Source: Delphinapterus leucas (lineage: Eukaryota; Chordata; Mammalia; Artiodactyla; Monodontidae). From it: a stretch of 64,000 nt of DNA. Positions 24,303-34,815 of the stretch are shown here, piece after piece. The stretch is taken from the NCBI RefSeq assembly GCF_002288925.2, contig NW_022097993.1, positions 14,615,692 to 14,679,691 on the forward strand, read 5' to 3'. Every line of letters starts with the position of its first letter. The first letter of the stretch is position 1. The position numbers and the translations under genes are program-made. Under the pieces are notes generated by a model. The model saw only the letters and a list, made by a program, of their open reading frames with translations. It was not told the DNA's origin and made no database searches.

Positions 24303-26912
24303 TAAATTTGCAGAAAGCAGCAATTGAAAAACAAAGATCCACATGCAAGGAGACCCTCATAAATATATCAGCTGATTTTTCAGTGGAAAATTTGCAGGCT
24401 AGAAGAGAGTGGCATGATATATTCAACATACTGAAATGGAAAAGTCTGAAACCTAGGATACTCTACCCAGCAAGCTTATCACTCAGAATTAAAGGAGAGA
24501 TCAAAACTTCTCAGACAAGAAAAAAAATAGTTTGTCAATAGTAAATTGATCCTAGGAGAAGTGTTAAAGGGTCTTCTCTATGTGGAAAAGAAAAAGCTAC
24601 AACAAAAAGTAAGAATTTTTAGAAAGTGAAATATCCCACTGGTAAAGGCAAATAGATAACAAAGGCTCAGGATTAACCACTTAAATTAGCTAGTACAAGG
24701 ATTAAAAGACAAAAATTATGAAAATCGACTATAACTATAATAAATAGTCAAGGAATTAAAAGAAAGTTGCAAAATATGACAACAAAGACACAAAATGTAA
24801 TGTAGGGGAATAAAAAAATGTAGATATTTTAGGATGTGTTTGAACTTTGATGAGTATCAACTTAAAACATGTTATAGGTTAGTTATATAGTTATAGGTTA
24901 ACATATGTGAACCCCATAGTAACAACAAATCAAAAAACCACAATAGATAAACAAAATCTAGAGAGAAAGGAACACAAGCATACTGTTAAAGAAAGTAATC
25001 AAACCACAAGGGAATAAACTAAAATAATAAAAGAATTAAGAAAAACTACAAAAACAATCAGAAAACAAATATTAAAATGGCTATACATACCTATCAATAA
25101 TCGTTTTAAATATCAATGGACTAAATTCTCCAATCAAAATCTATAGGATGGCTAATTGAATGACTTTAAAACAACGTCTATAACAAAAGACAAAAAAGGG
25201 CATTATATAATGACAAAGGGATCAACACAAGAAGAGGATATAACAATTGTTAACATATATGCACCCAGTACAGGAGCACCTAAATTTATAAAGCAAATAT
25301 GCATAGACATAATGGAAGAAATTGGCAATTATACATTAACAGTAGGTGACTTTAACACCCCACTTAATCAAGGGACAAATCAAACGGCACAGAAAGTTAA
25401 TGAGGAGTGGGATTTCCCTGGTGTCACAGTGGTTAAGAATCTGCCTGCCAATGCAGGGGAAATGGGTTTGATCCCTGTTCCAGGAAGATCCCACATGCCA
25501 TGCAGCAACTAACCCTGTGTGCCACAACAACTGAACCTGTGCTCTAGAGCCTGCAAACCATAAATACTAAGCCTGCGTGCCACAACTACTGAAACCCATT
25601 TGCCGAGAGCCCGTGTTCCACAACAAGACAAGCCACCGCAATGAGAAGCCTGTGCACTGCAATGAAGAGTAGCCCCTGTTGGCTGCAACTAGAGAAAGGC
25701 TGCATGTAGCAATGAAGACCCAACGCAGTGAAAAATAAACATATAAAAATGAATAAATTTATACAAAAAAATAAGGAGCAGTGGTCTTAAATGACACATT
25801 AGACCAATTGGACTTGATAGATATCTACAAGACATTCCATCCCAAAACAGCAGAATACACATTCTTTTCAAGTGCACAAGAAATCTTCATGAGGATAAAT
25901 CACATGCTAGGTCACAAAACAAGTTTCAACAAATGTAGGAGGATAGAAATTATATCAAGCATTTTTTCCAAACACAATGGTATGAAACCAGAAATCAATT
26001 AGAGAAAGTAAAATGGGAAAAGAACAAACACGTGGAGACTAAACAACATTTTACTAAAAAACCAATGGGTCAATGAATAAATCAAACATAAAATCAGAAA
26101 ATTCCTTGAGACAAATGAAGATAAAAACAAAAATATCCATAATCTATGGGAGGCAGCAAAAGCAGCTTTAAGAAGAAAGTTTATAGTGATACAGGCCTAC
26201 CTCATAAAACAAGAAAAATCTTAAATAAACAACCTCACTTACCATCTAAAGGAATTAGAAAAAGAATAACAAAGGCCAAAGTCAGTAGAAGGAAGGAAAC
26301 AATAAAAATTAGGTTATATCTAGAGACCCCCTCAAAAATTGAAAGAATCAGTGAAACCAAGAGCTGATTATTTTTTCACAAGAGAAACAAAACTGATAAA
26401 TCTTTAGCCAGTCTCATCAAGAAATATAGGGTCCAACTAAACAAAAGAAGAAATGAAAGAGGAGAAATAACAAATGATATCACAGAGATACAAAAAATTA
26501 TGAAAATATTACCAAAAATATCTATATGCCAAAATAATTAGACAACATAGAAGAAATGAACAAATTTCTAGAAACATACAATTTTCCAGGACACAATCAG
26601 GAAGAAATAGACAATCAAACAGATTGAACACTAGTAGTGAAATTGAATTACTAGTCAAAAATCTCTCAGCACACAGAAATCAAGGACTGGATGGCTTCAC
26701 AGAGGAATTCCACCAAAGTATGAGAAGAGCTAAAACCTATCCTTCTCAAACTATTCCAAAAAAATGAAGAAGGAACACATCTAGATTTATTCTGTGAGGC
26801 CACCATTATCCTATTACTAAAAGCAAAGACCTAACAAAAACAAATAAATAAAAACCATGTTAATATTTCCAACAAATTTAAATGCAAAATCCTCAACAAA
26901 ATATTAGTGGTC
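24303..26912 (+). mobile_element. L1 fragment lacking both ends, SINE-interrupted
   Basis: The fragment starts in the ORF1 C-terminal domain (24308-24541, 'ISADFSVENLQARREWHDIF'). It crosses the inter-ORF region and the ORF2 endonuclease (25156-25407, including 'VGDFNTPL'). After the SINE it resumes with 'QLDLIDIYKTFHPKTAEYTF' (25781-26002), continues through the linker, and stops inside the reverse transcriptase region at about 26912, near 'atcctcaacaaaatattagt'. It therefore lacks the 3' half of ORF2, the 3'UTR and a poly(A) tail. The usual endonuclease S-D-H-N motif reads S-K-H-N (codon 25970-25972). The copy is more diverged than the L1 at 16.4-23.4 kb. Confidence 0.88.
25399..25778 (+). 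mobile_element. CHR-type SINE, long form, inserted in an L1
   Basis: The head 'gggatttccctggtgtcaca' begins at about 25409. The body includes 'atgagaagcctgtgcactgc' and ends with an A-rich tail near 25740-25770. The short flanks 'aatgaggag' (25399-25407) and 'aataaggag' (25770-25778) are a probable duplication with one mismatch. It splits the L1 endonuclease region and so is younger than the L1. Confidence 0.93.
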
Positions 26913-28617
26913 ATCATCTGAAGATAGAAAGTTGTTGATAATTGAAAAAAGCCTGTTTATCCCAGTATTGTATATGTATACTCCTGGTATTCAAAAGACA
27001 TGTTGATATTACTTCTTGGATGTTTCCTGAACTTTAGATCCCATGGTTCTTCAACAGTAATAGCCAGGGGCAGGGGCAAGCTCTCTAACTATTTCTCTCT
27101 ACTTTTATGTCCCCACCCATCTGAGGGTCCCATTCAACTCACGGTATCTATCCCTCCATATCCTTTGCAATATATAACTATGTCTTTACCCCTCTGGTTT
27201 GGTTCCCACCATCCTTCCACAGCATGTCTGCATCCTATTTAACCTACCATTCTTTATGCCTCACTTCCTCCATCCTTAAGGTCTCACTGCCAGGTCCTTC
27301 TTCCTGACATTTAACTTATCCTGATCTCATTGTTCCTTTATTATTATTTCAGCCCCTACCTCTATTGTCTTCCCTAAAGATCCTGAGCTCAAAAGAGCCC
27401 TGTGCTTAGGGTTTAATGCTCTGTGGTTGCTGTTGTGAAATTCTTAATAATTTAAGTTTTGCATTGGTATTTTCTAAGTGGAGTCTGAAGACACCATGGA
27501 GTATGCAACAGGGGCTTGGGGCCTCAATTCCTGGGCAGGCAGAAAGTCTCCTGCCACCATCATGAGACCTATTCTGGGCTACGTACATCCCCACACCTTG
27601 GTAGCTCAGACCCAACAAGGCCTTTTTCTCCCTGCTCTGGCCCAGGGGCCACACTCCCCTGCCTAAGCATGTGTGTGGTCAGGGTTAGGGTAATATTAGT
27701 GCACCACTTCTAGTCTTTTTTGGAGGAAGTCATTCAGAGGACATGACTTCTGTTTGACCAGCAAACTGGAACCAGGCAATTGGAGACACCCCCGCCCCTC
27801 TTCTGTCCTTGGAATGTATGTTCTGTATGATGCCATAAGAGACCTTAAATAAAATGGCACAAATAATGGCTCTATTTTCTGCTTTTGTAGCATTCTTTCA
27901 GTCACCAGACATCCAAAATGCCTAGGTAGAGGCCATTTTGCCTTTTGAACAAAGTTGGTGGCCCTGATGATCTCTGAGTTGACTACACAATAGCTCTTCC
28001 CTTTTGAAGAATATTTTTTTCAGGTATTCAGTCCTGTCAAATCCAAGAAGTCCTACAGTCGTCCTTCATTTTGTCCCATTTCCCCCTTCAGTTAAAGGTG
28101 ACAGTGTTTCTGTTCATATAATCCCACAAACACTTTATTAAGTGGTTTTGAGCCACATTCTTACTGTACTTTACAAATTAAGCTGTCTTACTTTTTGCAA
28201 TGTAGATAGACTAAGAATTTTCCAAGTCTTCAAGTTCTGGTTCTATTTTTCCTTAACAATTCCTTCTTCAATTTATTCTCTTTTTACAGATTTTACTTTA
28301 AGAAGTCAAGACAAACCAAGCCACTCTGTCAATACTTTGCTTAGATATATTTTTAACTAAATAGTCTCATTTCATCACCCATAAGTTCTACCTTCCACAA
28401 AACACAAGAATACAGATCAGCCAAATTCATTGCCACTTTATAACAAGAATTTTCTTTTCTCCAGTTTCCAGTGATATCTTCCTCATTTCCACTGCAGACT
28501 TCACCAGAATCACACTTAAAGTCCATATTTTTAGTATGCACTCAAACCCATTTCCCAGTTCCAAAGTAACTTCCACATGTTAGATATTTGATAAAGCACC
28601 ACCCCACTTTTTAATAC
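26913..28617. other. unannotated sequence with a GC-richer repeat-like block
   Basis: Most of this stretch is unrecognised. The block at about 27395-27700 ('gtgcttagggtttaatgctc', then 'gtgaaattcttaataattt', then a GC-rich part) looks like an old interspersed repeat seen in other placental mammals, but I cannot name it. Its open frames (27406-27654, 27478-27713) have no recognisable domain. Confidence 0.35.
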
Positions 28618-28930
28618 CACAACTTGAGATGGCATAACAAAACACCATAGACTGGGTAGCTTAAGCAATAGAAATTTATTTTCTCATGATTCTGGATTGT
28701 GGAAATCCTAAGTCAGTGTGCCAGCATGGTTGGGTTCTGGTGAGAGTTCTTTTCCTGGCTTGCAGAGGCCATCTTCTCACTGTATCCTCACATGACAGAG
28801 AGAGAGATAGACAGAGATAGAGAGAGAGCTTAGTCAGTTGGTGTTTCTTCTTATAAGACCACTAAGTCAATCAGAAGGACCCCACCATCATGACCTTATC
28901 TGAACCTAATTATCTTCCCAAAGGCCTAGA
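28618..28930 (-). mobile_element. MLT1/MaLR-type LTR remnant (ERVL-MaLR)
   Basis: The sequence follows the reverse complement of the MLT1 family LTR: 'ataacaaaacaccatagact' then 'gggtagctta', 'aaatttattttctcatgatt', 'atcttctcactgtatcctca', 'tcatgaccttatctgaacc' and 'cccaaaggcc'. A purine-rich insertion-like patch (gagagagatagacagagata) lies at 28797-28828. It is a solo relic without internal retroviral sequence. Confidence 0.85.
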
Positions 28931-28939
28931 TAGATACTT

Positions 28940-29811
28940 TGTTGAAATACATTATATTCATTTTGGGTGTACAAAAGTCTTTCTAGATTATACTATAATT
29001 AATGTTATTACAAAATAATGGCTATATTGCCTGATGCTGTACAATACATCCTCGTTGATTAGTTTATACATGGTAGTTTATGTCTTTTAATCTCATACCA
29101 CTATCTTGCCCTCCACTTTCCTCTCCCCACTGATAACTTCTAGTTTGTTCTCTATATCTGTGAATCTGTCTCTCTTTTGGTATGTATTTTTTTTAAGGTT
29201 TCCAACATAAGGGATAATATAGAGTAGTTGTCTTTTTCTGTCTGAATTATTTCACTAGGCATAATAACTTCCAGGCCCATCCATGTTGTAGCAAATGGCA
29301 AAATGTTATTCTACATTATGGCTGATTAGTATTCCATTGTATATATACACCACATATTCTTTATCAGTTCATATGTTGATGGGAACTTAGGTGGCTTCCA
29401 TATACTGGTTATTGTAAATAATGCTGCTGAACATTAGGGTGAACATTTCTTTTTGAACTAGCATTTTCATTTTTTCTGGATATACACCCAGCAGTGGAAT
29501 TGCTGAACCATAGAACAGATCTATTTTTATTTTTTTGAGGAATATCCATACTGTTTTCCAAAGTGGCTGAACCAATGTACATTTCCACCAATAGTGCACT
29601 AGGTTTTTAAAATTTTTTTCTTCACATCCTCACCATTTGTTATTTATAGACTTTCTGTCTATAGCCATTCTGACAGGTGTGAGGTGATACCTCATTGGAG
29701 TTTTGATTTGCATTTCTCTAATAATTAGCAATGCTGAACATCTTTTCATGTTCCTGTTGGCTATCTCTATGTCTTCTTTGGGAAAATGTCTATTCAAGTC
29801 TTCTGCCTATT
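28940..29811 (-). mobile_element. L1 3' part (ORF2 C-terminus and 3'UTR) of a probably inverted copy
   Basis: On the minus strand, the ORF2 end is seen at about 29811-29387, including 'YGSAIPLLGVYPEK' and a diverged 'HYWWKCTLVQPLWKTVW' block. The 3'UTR reaches down to about 28940. The upper end breaks at about 29811 and meets an L1 endonuclease fragment in opposite orientation. It is older and more diverged than the L1 at 3397. Confidence 0.87.
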
Positions 29812-29988
29812 CCATCCAACAGCTGAATGCATATTCTTTTCAAGTGCACACTGAACTCTCTCCAGAGCAGATTGCATGCTAGGCCACAGAAAGGTCTCAG
29901 CAAATTTAGGAGGATAGAAATTATATCAAGCATATTTTCAGACCACAACAGTATGAAATTAGTAATCAGTTACAGTAAGAAAAGTGCG
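29812..29988 (+). mobile_element. L1 ORF2 endonuclease fragment, opposite orientation to its neighbour
   Basis: The segment encodes, with frame breaks, the end of the endonuclease domain: a region like 'EDRNYIKHIF' and an intact S-D-H-N motif ('tcagaccacaac', about 29939-29950). It abuts the minus-strand L1 3' part at 29811. Together they suggest a 5'-inverted (twin-primed) L1 insertion with internal loss. Confidence 0.8.
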
Positions 29989-30540
29989 CTGAATTTTTCT
30001 TGTGTCTATAAATACAAAATAAGATTTCAAATAAATATACTTTATATTCTGCATAGCACAGTACCCCCAGAGAATTGTTTATATTCTCACCCACCATCTA
30101 AACCAAACAAAAACTGGAAAATCAAAAGCAAATATGATCTTAGCACAAATAACTGACAAAATATTCCACTTTTTACCCTATTGTTAATTACAGTGTTCAT
30201 GAACACTGAGCCTATATGCACATCTGCTGACTCCCTTTGCATGAACAGTTCATTACTCTTCCTAGTGAATCGGGGGTAGTTGTTAGATTGTTTGCACATA
30301 TGAACTCCTTAGAAATCCAGTCCCACTCCTTTATATATAGGATAATACATTTATTTGATCCTCCTATTATTCACTCAATTAGATTGGTTTTGATTATTCA
30401 TTTAACTTAGCAATAGCTAATGTACTATAAGTTTATGCTTGGGTTTGGAGAAATTCTTTTCTGTGAAGACACAGACAGTGAATGTGAGTCTCAGATTGTT
30501 CAAGTTTCCACATGCATTGTTTGTTCATATGGAGGAAGAT

Positions 30541-30544
<4 letters not shown>
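29989..30544. other. unannotated sequence
   Basis: AT-rich DNA. Nothing is recognised. Confidence 0.4.
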
Positions 30545-30597
<53 letters not shown>

Positions 30598-30622
30598 NNN
30601 NNNNNNNTATATATATATAGCA
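30545..30622. repeat. (TA)n microsatellite containing a 10-N assembly gap
   Basis: Alternating TA fills 30545-30597. Ten Ns (30598-30607) follow, and then TA to about 30620. The true length of the array is unknown because the assembly failed inside it. The frames translating as Tyr-Ile repeats here are spurious. Confidence 0.97.
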
Positions 30623-30819
30623 GCCTCCAAACTTTTAAACGTCTTTATAAATCCTTAATTTTTTCTTTTCAACTTTTTACTTGAGGGAAACATTAGTTCA
30701 ATTTTTAAAAATTCACAATTTTCATAATGGTTTCATTCTGAGACACAAGCTATATAAGAAAGTGTTTAATGAAGTCAACTGTTTACATTTTAATTCTGCC
30801 TCCTTGATATACATCTTGA

Positions 30820-31090
30820 GGATTTGTGATTGCCATGTCCAAGCTCACACTGCTTCCTGCAAGAGACGAGGTGTTGGGGCAAGAAATAGTGACTTTATTC
30901 GGAAAGCCAGTAGACTGAGAAGGTGGTGCACTAGTGTCCTGAAGAAACTTACCCATGTTAGAATATAGGTTTATTTTATAGTAAAATGGAAGGGGTGTGG
31001 TTGGTTGATGCAAATTTCTTGGTACTGGCCAGACCTGAGAGAGGATGTGATAATCCTTTTTTCTTGCAGCTGTCCATATAAGTCTGTTCA
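30820..31090 (-). mobile_element. class-I-like endogenous retrovirus LTR (3' LTR), partial
   Basis: On the minus strand a TATA-box-like 'tataaaataa' (30971-30980) is followed about 75 nt later by the polyadenylation signal AATAAA (30894-30899). A 'cttgccccaacacc' block comes next, an arrangement typical of gammaretrovirus-like LTRs. The element lies downstream of pol-derived sequence on the same strand, as a 3' LTR would. The outer boundary is not defined, because no clear TG/CA end or duplication could be placed. Confidence 0.65.
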
Positions 31091-31719
31091 CAATGTTTAT
31101 TCCATGTTTTGTGACTTTTTATCTATCTATGAATAAAAAGTATTATACCTTTAAAAGTCAAGCCTGGGCATGTATATCTCAGGCTATAGACAACATTTCT
31201 TTACAAAAGTGCACAGCCAGCATGACTAAGCACAGGCAGCAGGTTAGGGGAGAAATGGTTAGAACTAAAGGAACAGATCCAATAAGGAGTCAGTTTTTTT
31301 CTTCTCTGACGCAGTTCCCCACTGTCAATGTCCATTTCACAATCTTGTGGGAAAGGAGTGATAACTGCTCTGGCTAATTCCTGCTGAAGGGAGATGATGA
31401 GGGATTGGAATGGAATTGATCAACTTGGGACTAGAAGTATTCCAAGTCCCAGACTGGGCATAAAAATGTTTGTTTATGGCCGTATCGCAACACTTAGACA
31501 CCACTTGAACATACACAGAAACTTCAGCTCTTGGTATGAGGATCCCCTGGATGCTTTGCCTTGTATCTATATCCAAACTTGGAGATAACTTGATTAAAGT
31601 ACTCCTTCCAAACAAGTTGCTGTCACCAGTGTAGTGAAACAAAAGAGAAGTGCATAAGTCTTCATTACTTATGTGGTAAGAGGCTTGGCTCAAAACAGCA
31701 ACTTAAGACCTTCTAATGA
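31091..31719 (-). other. ERV internal sequence between pol and LTR, gene not identified
   Basis: This segment lies between integrase-like sequence and the LTR, where env is expected. The longest minus-strand frame is 118 codons (31337-31693). It shows no transmembrane segment, CXXC or other Env hallmark that I can recognise, so it may be a decayed env, untranslated sequence or filler. No function is claimed. Confidence 0.4.
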
Positions 31720-32087
31720 GGCACAAAACTAAATCTGCTTTTTTTCATTCTGTCTGGTTTCTGGTGGAGTGAGTTTATTGAGTGTGGTGAATCCATGTTT
31801 TTATCCAGGTTAGCTAATTTAACAGAGGAGTGAGTGTTCAGCAGCACCTCCTATGGTCCTGTCCATGCATTGGCAAGTTGATGTTCAGGTCTTTTTTCTC
31901 TCCAGTTTTGATGAGGACTCGATCACCAGGCTGGAATGGGTGCAGGACCACATCAGCTGGTTAAGCAGGCCTATTAAAAGCAAACTCCTGAAAAGAAGTT
32001 AGTATAGTGCTGGCAACTGCCAAGTCCTTTAAGACATCTGCAGATTCTTCTGCCCACCAGACACTTAGAAGCCATCTCTTAGTTGTA
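31720..32087 (-). pseudogene. ERV pol remnant (integrase C-terminal region), broken
   Basis: On the minus strand, about 31950-31905 encodes a 'QPGDRVLIKT' block. It resembles the start of the C-terminal integrase domain of gammaretrovirus-like pol genes, whose usual form is a P-G-D-x-V-L motif. A 'WIHHT'-like segment follows at about 31795-31780. Frameshifts and stops separate these blocks. The upstream part (to 32087) also fits the pol reading direction but is diverged. Protease, reverse transcriptase and gag are absent, because the element ends at an L1 junction at about 32088. Class I assignment rests on this motif and the LTR layout. Confidence 0.6.
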
Positions 32088-33040
32088 TTGACCCTTTTTT
32101 TCTTTATTTTTCTTGGACTTTATTCCATTTATTTCTGCTCTTATATTATTTCCTTTCTTCTACTAACTTTGGGTTTTGTTTCTCTTTTTCTTACCCCTTT
32201 AGGTTTAAAGTTAGGTTGTTTATTTGAGATTTTTCTTGTTTCTTGTGATAAGCATGAATCACTATAAATCCCTCTTATAACTGCTTTTGCTACATCCTGT
32301 AGAGTTTGAAAATTTGTGTTACTATTTTCATTTGTCTCAAGGTGTTTTTTGATTCCCTCTGATTTATTCCTTGATCCATTTTTCTTAGTAGCATGTTGTT
32401 TAGTCTTTATGTGTTTGTGTTCTTTCCAGTTTTCTTCATGTAATTGATTTCTAATTTTACACTGTTTTGGCTTAAAAAGATGCTTGATATTATTTCAATC
32501 ATCTTAAATTTACTGAGATTTGTTTTGTGGTCTACATATGATCTATCCTGGGGAATGTTCCATGTGAACATTGTGAAACTTGAAAACTTGTGTTTTCAAA
32601 TATGTGTATTCTGACATTTTTTTTTTAATGGAATATCCTGTAGAAATCTATGAAATCTATCTGGTCCAATGTGTCATTTAAGGTCAATGTTTCCTTACTG
32701 ATTTTCTGTCTTGAAGATCTATCCATTGAGGTAAGTAAGAGTATTAAAGTTTCTTACTATTATTGCATTACTGTTGATTTCTCTCTTTATGTCTGTTAAT
32801 ATTTTCTTTATGTATTTAGGTAGTCCTATGTTGAGTACATATATGTTTACAATTGTTATATCTTCTTGTTGGATTTATTTCTTTATCATTATGTAATGTC
32901 CATTTTGTCTTTTTTTATAGTTTTTGTTTAATAATTATTTTGTCTGACCTGAGTCTTCTTCTAAGAAACCCTATAATGAGAATGTTTGTATACCCTTATT
33001 GTTGTTTTGGAGGTCCATTAATCCTCATTTTTTAAAATTC
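32088..33040 (-). mobile_element. L1 ORF2 5' half (endonuclease to linker), 3'-truncated
   Basis: On the minus strand this runs from the endonuclease start (about 33010; complement of 'tacccttattgttgttttgg', an L1 EN signature) to the linker/Z region at about 32088 (complement of 'actttattccatttatttct'). Diverged EN blocks include the complements of 'cattttgtct' and 'gatctatcctggggaatgtt'. The RT core, C-terminus and 3'UTR are missing where the ERV begins. Many stops are present. Confidence 0.82.
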
Positions 33041-34240
33041 TTTTTTTTTTTCCCACTATTCTGTCATCTAGGTCACTTATGTGTTCTTCTGTATGACCTA
33101 GTCTGCTGTGGATTCCCTTTAGTGTATTTTTCATTTCAGTCATTGTATTCTTAAATTCTGATTGGTTCTTTTTTCACATTTTCTAACTCTTTGCTGAAGT
33201 TCTCACTGTGTTCCTCTATTTTTATCCCTTGTTTAACAAACATTTTTATGACTTTAAATGATCAAATATTGCTTCAAGCTCTTCATCAGGTAAATAATTT
33301 TTCTCTATTTCTTTAGTATGTTATTTTTCCCCTGGGGTTTTATCTTGTTCTTTCATACTGAACATATTCCTCTGTCTTCTAATTTTGTTTGATTTTCTGT
33401 GTTTGTCCCTTGAATTAGGTGAATGAATAACCTTATTTTTTTCAAAGGAGTGTTTTTGTGTAGGAGCATCCCTATACAGACTGCATGTGCCTGGTGGCTT
33501 TGGTGGGAGGACTGGAGCTGATGTTAGGATGGTCTGGGGATTCTTCCTGTGTGCATTGAAAGCTGATGCCTCTGTGGGGGAAGGCTGGAGCTGGAGGGGC
33601 AAGAGAGGAGCCTGGCATTGGCAGTCGCTTTTCCCAGGGTGAGCTTCAGGCCACCACCTTGGTGGGGATGTTGGAGCTGAAGCCAGCTGAGGGCTGGAGG
33701 GAATGGTGGAATTGTCCTGGGGGCTGGTTAGAATGCCAGAAGCTTTTCAATCTGTGACCTTTGTGCTGGAACTTGTAGTGAGTAAGTTTGTGCATGTGCC
33801 CTTTCAGTGGAGTCTTGGCTTTCTACAGACATCCAGATCTCCCAGTCACAAGTCCTGCTCTTTTCCAAAATTGATTAAGGGGACTCATCTTCCTGGTGCT
33901 GGTCTCCAGGACTCGGGTGCCCAATGTGGATCTTGAATCCCTTGCTTCTTAAGGAAGACCTCAGAGTTTTTGATAGTTTCTTCCTCTTCTGGGTTTCCTG
34001 CCAGGGGTTGGGTCCATATTAGGTTGCTTCTCTTTCTCTCCAACCCATCTTGGCATGTTTTTTTTATTTTTCTTCTTCTTCTTTATATCCTTAATTGTAG
34101 AAGAGTTATATTCTTAGTTGTACAAGAGACTTAGTCTTCAGGTTTTTCTCAGAGATTTATTCCATATGTAGTTGTAGTTTTGGTGTCATTGTGGTTGGAG
34201 TTGAGCACAGGGTCTTCCTACTCTGCCATCTTGATAATAT
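33041..34240 (-). mobile_element. L1 5' end: 5'UTR and ORF1 N-terminal part, with ORF1 3' part missing
   Basis: Read on the minus strand, 34240 starts with an L1-like 5' leader (complement of 'ggtcttcctactctgccatc' at 34210-34229). A GC-rich segment follows (33480-33950), and then an A-rich coding region whose complement includes 'cacttatgtgttcttctgta', typical of the ORF1 coiled-coil part (about 33420-33060). ORF2 sequence begins directly after a T run at 33044-33053, so the ORF1 RRM and C-terminal domain are absent. The 93-codon frame at 33321-33602 reads across this ORF1/leader region. Confidence 0.65.
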
Positions 34241-34356
34241 ATCAATATTATCAAAAATATCCTATTTTATTGTCAAAATTCATAGCCAAAATTAAGTTCC
34301 AACTAGTTCACAGAAGGAACTAAATTTCTCCATGGGTTATCACAAGAAAAAAATAT

Positions 34357-34421
34357 CATAAGTTGTCACATGACATTAACTTATGTCATGTGACTTATGT
34401 CACATGACATAAGTTGTCACA
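34357..34421. repeat. perfect palindrome with an additional direct repeat
   Basis: The arms 'aacttatgtcatgtgac' (34378-34394) and 'gtcacatgacataagtt' (34399-34415) are exact reverse complements separated by the 4-base loop 'ttat'. The 14-mer 'cataagttgtcaca' also occurs directly at 34357-34370 and 34408-34421. The structure could form a cruciform or a 17-bp hairpin. Confidence 0.97.
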
Positions 34422-34567
34422 ATCACATTAAAGCAGTCTTTCTCTCAGTATTATATACATTTTAACTGCCAATCAAAAAACAGAATCAATTCCAGTATAT
34501 GAACCTCTCATGGAGAAAACTTGGCATCAAATTTTGACTAGTTGGGTGGATGCTGAGAAATCTTGTT

Positions 34568-34815
34568 AAAAATGCAGAGTCTGGCCTTCCCTGGTGGCAC
34601 AGTGGTTGAGATTCTGCCTGCTGATGCAGGGGACGTGGGTTCATGCCCTGGTCCAGGAAGATCCCACATGCCGTGAGCGGCTGGGCCCGTGATCCATGGC
34701 CTCTGAGCCTGCGTGTCCAGAGCCTGTGCTCCACAACGGGAGAGGCTACAACAGTGAGAGGCCTGCGTACCACAAAAACAAAAAAAACAAAAAACAAAAA
34801 AAAAATGCAGAGTCT
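34568..34815 (+). mobile_element. CHR-type SINE, short form, with perfect target-site duplication
   Basis: The head 'ggccttccctggtggcacag' starts at about 34583. The body contains 'ccagagcctgtgctccacaa' and 'acagtgagaggcctgcgtac', and the A-rich tail runs 34778-34800. The 15-bp duplication 'aaaaatgcagagtct' is perfect at 34568-34582 and 34801-34815, so this is a comparatively young copy. Confidence 0.97.

Noticed and set aside
31337..31693. 118-codon minus-strand frame considered as an intact retroviral env
   Set aside because: No signal peptide, cleavage site, fusion or transmembrane segment is visible. It is kept only as unidentified ERV interior.
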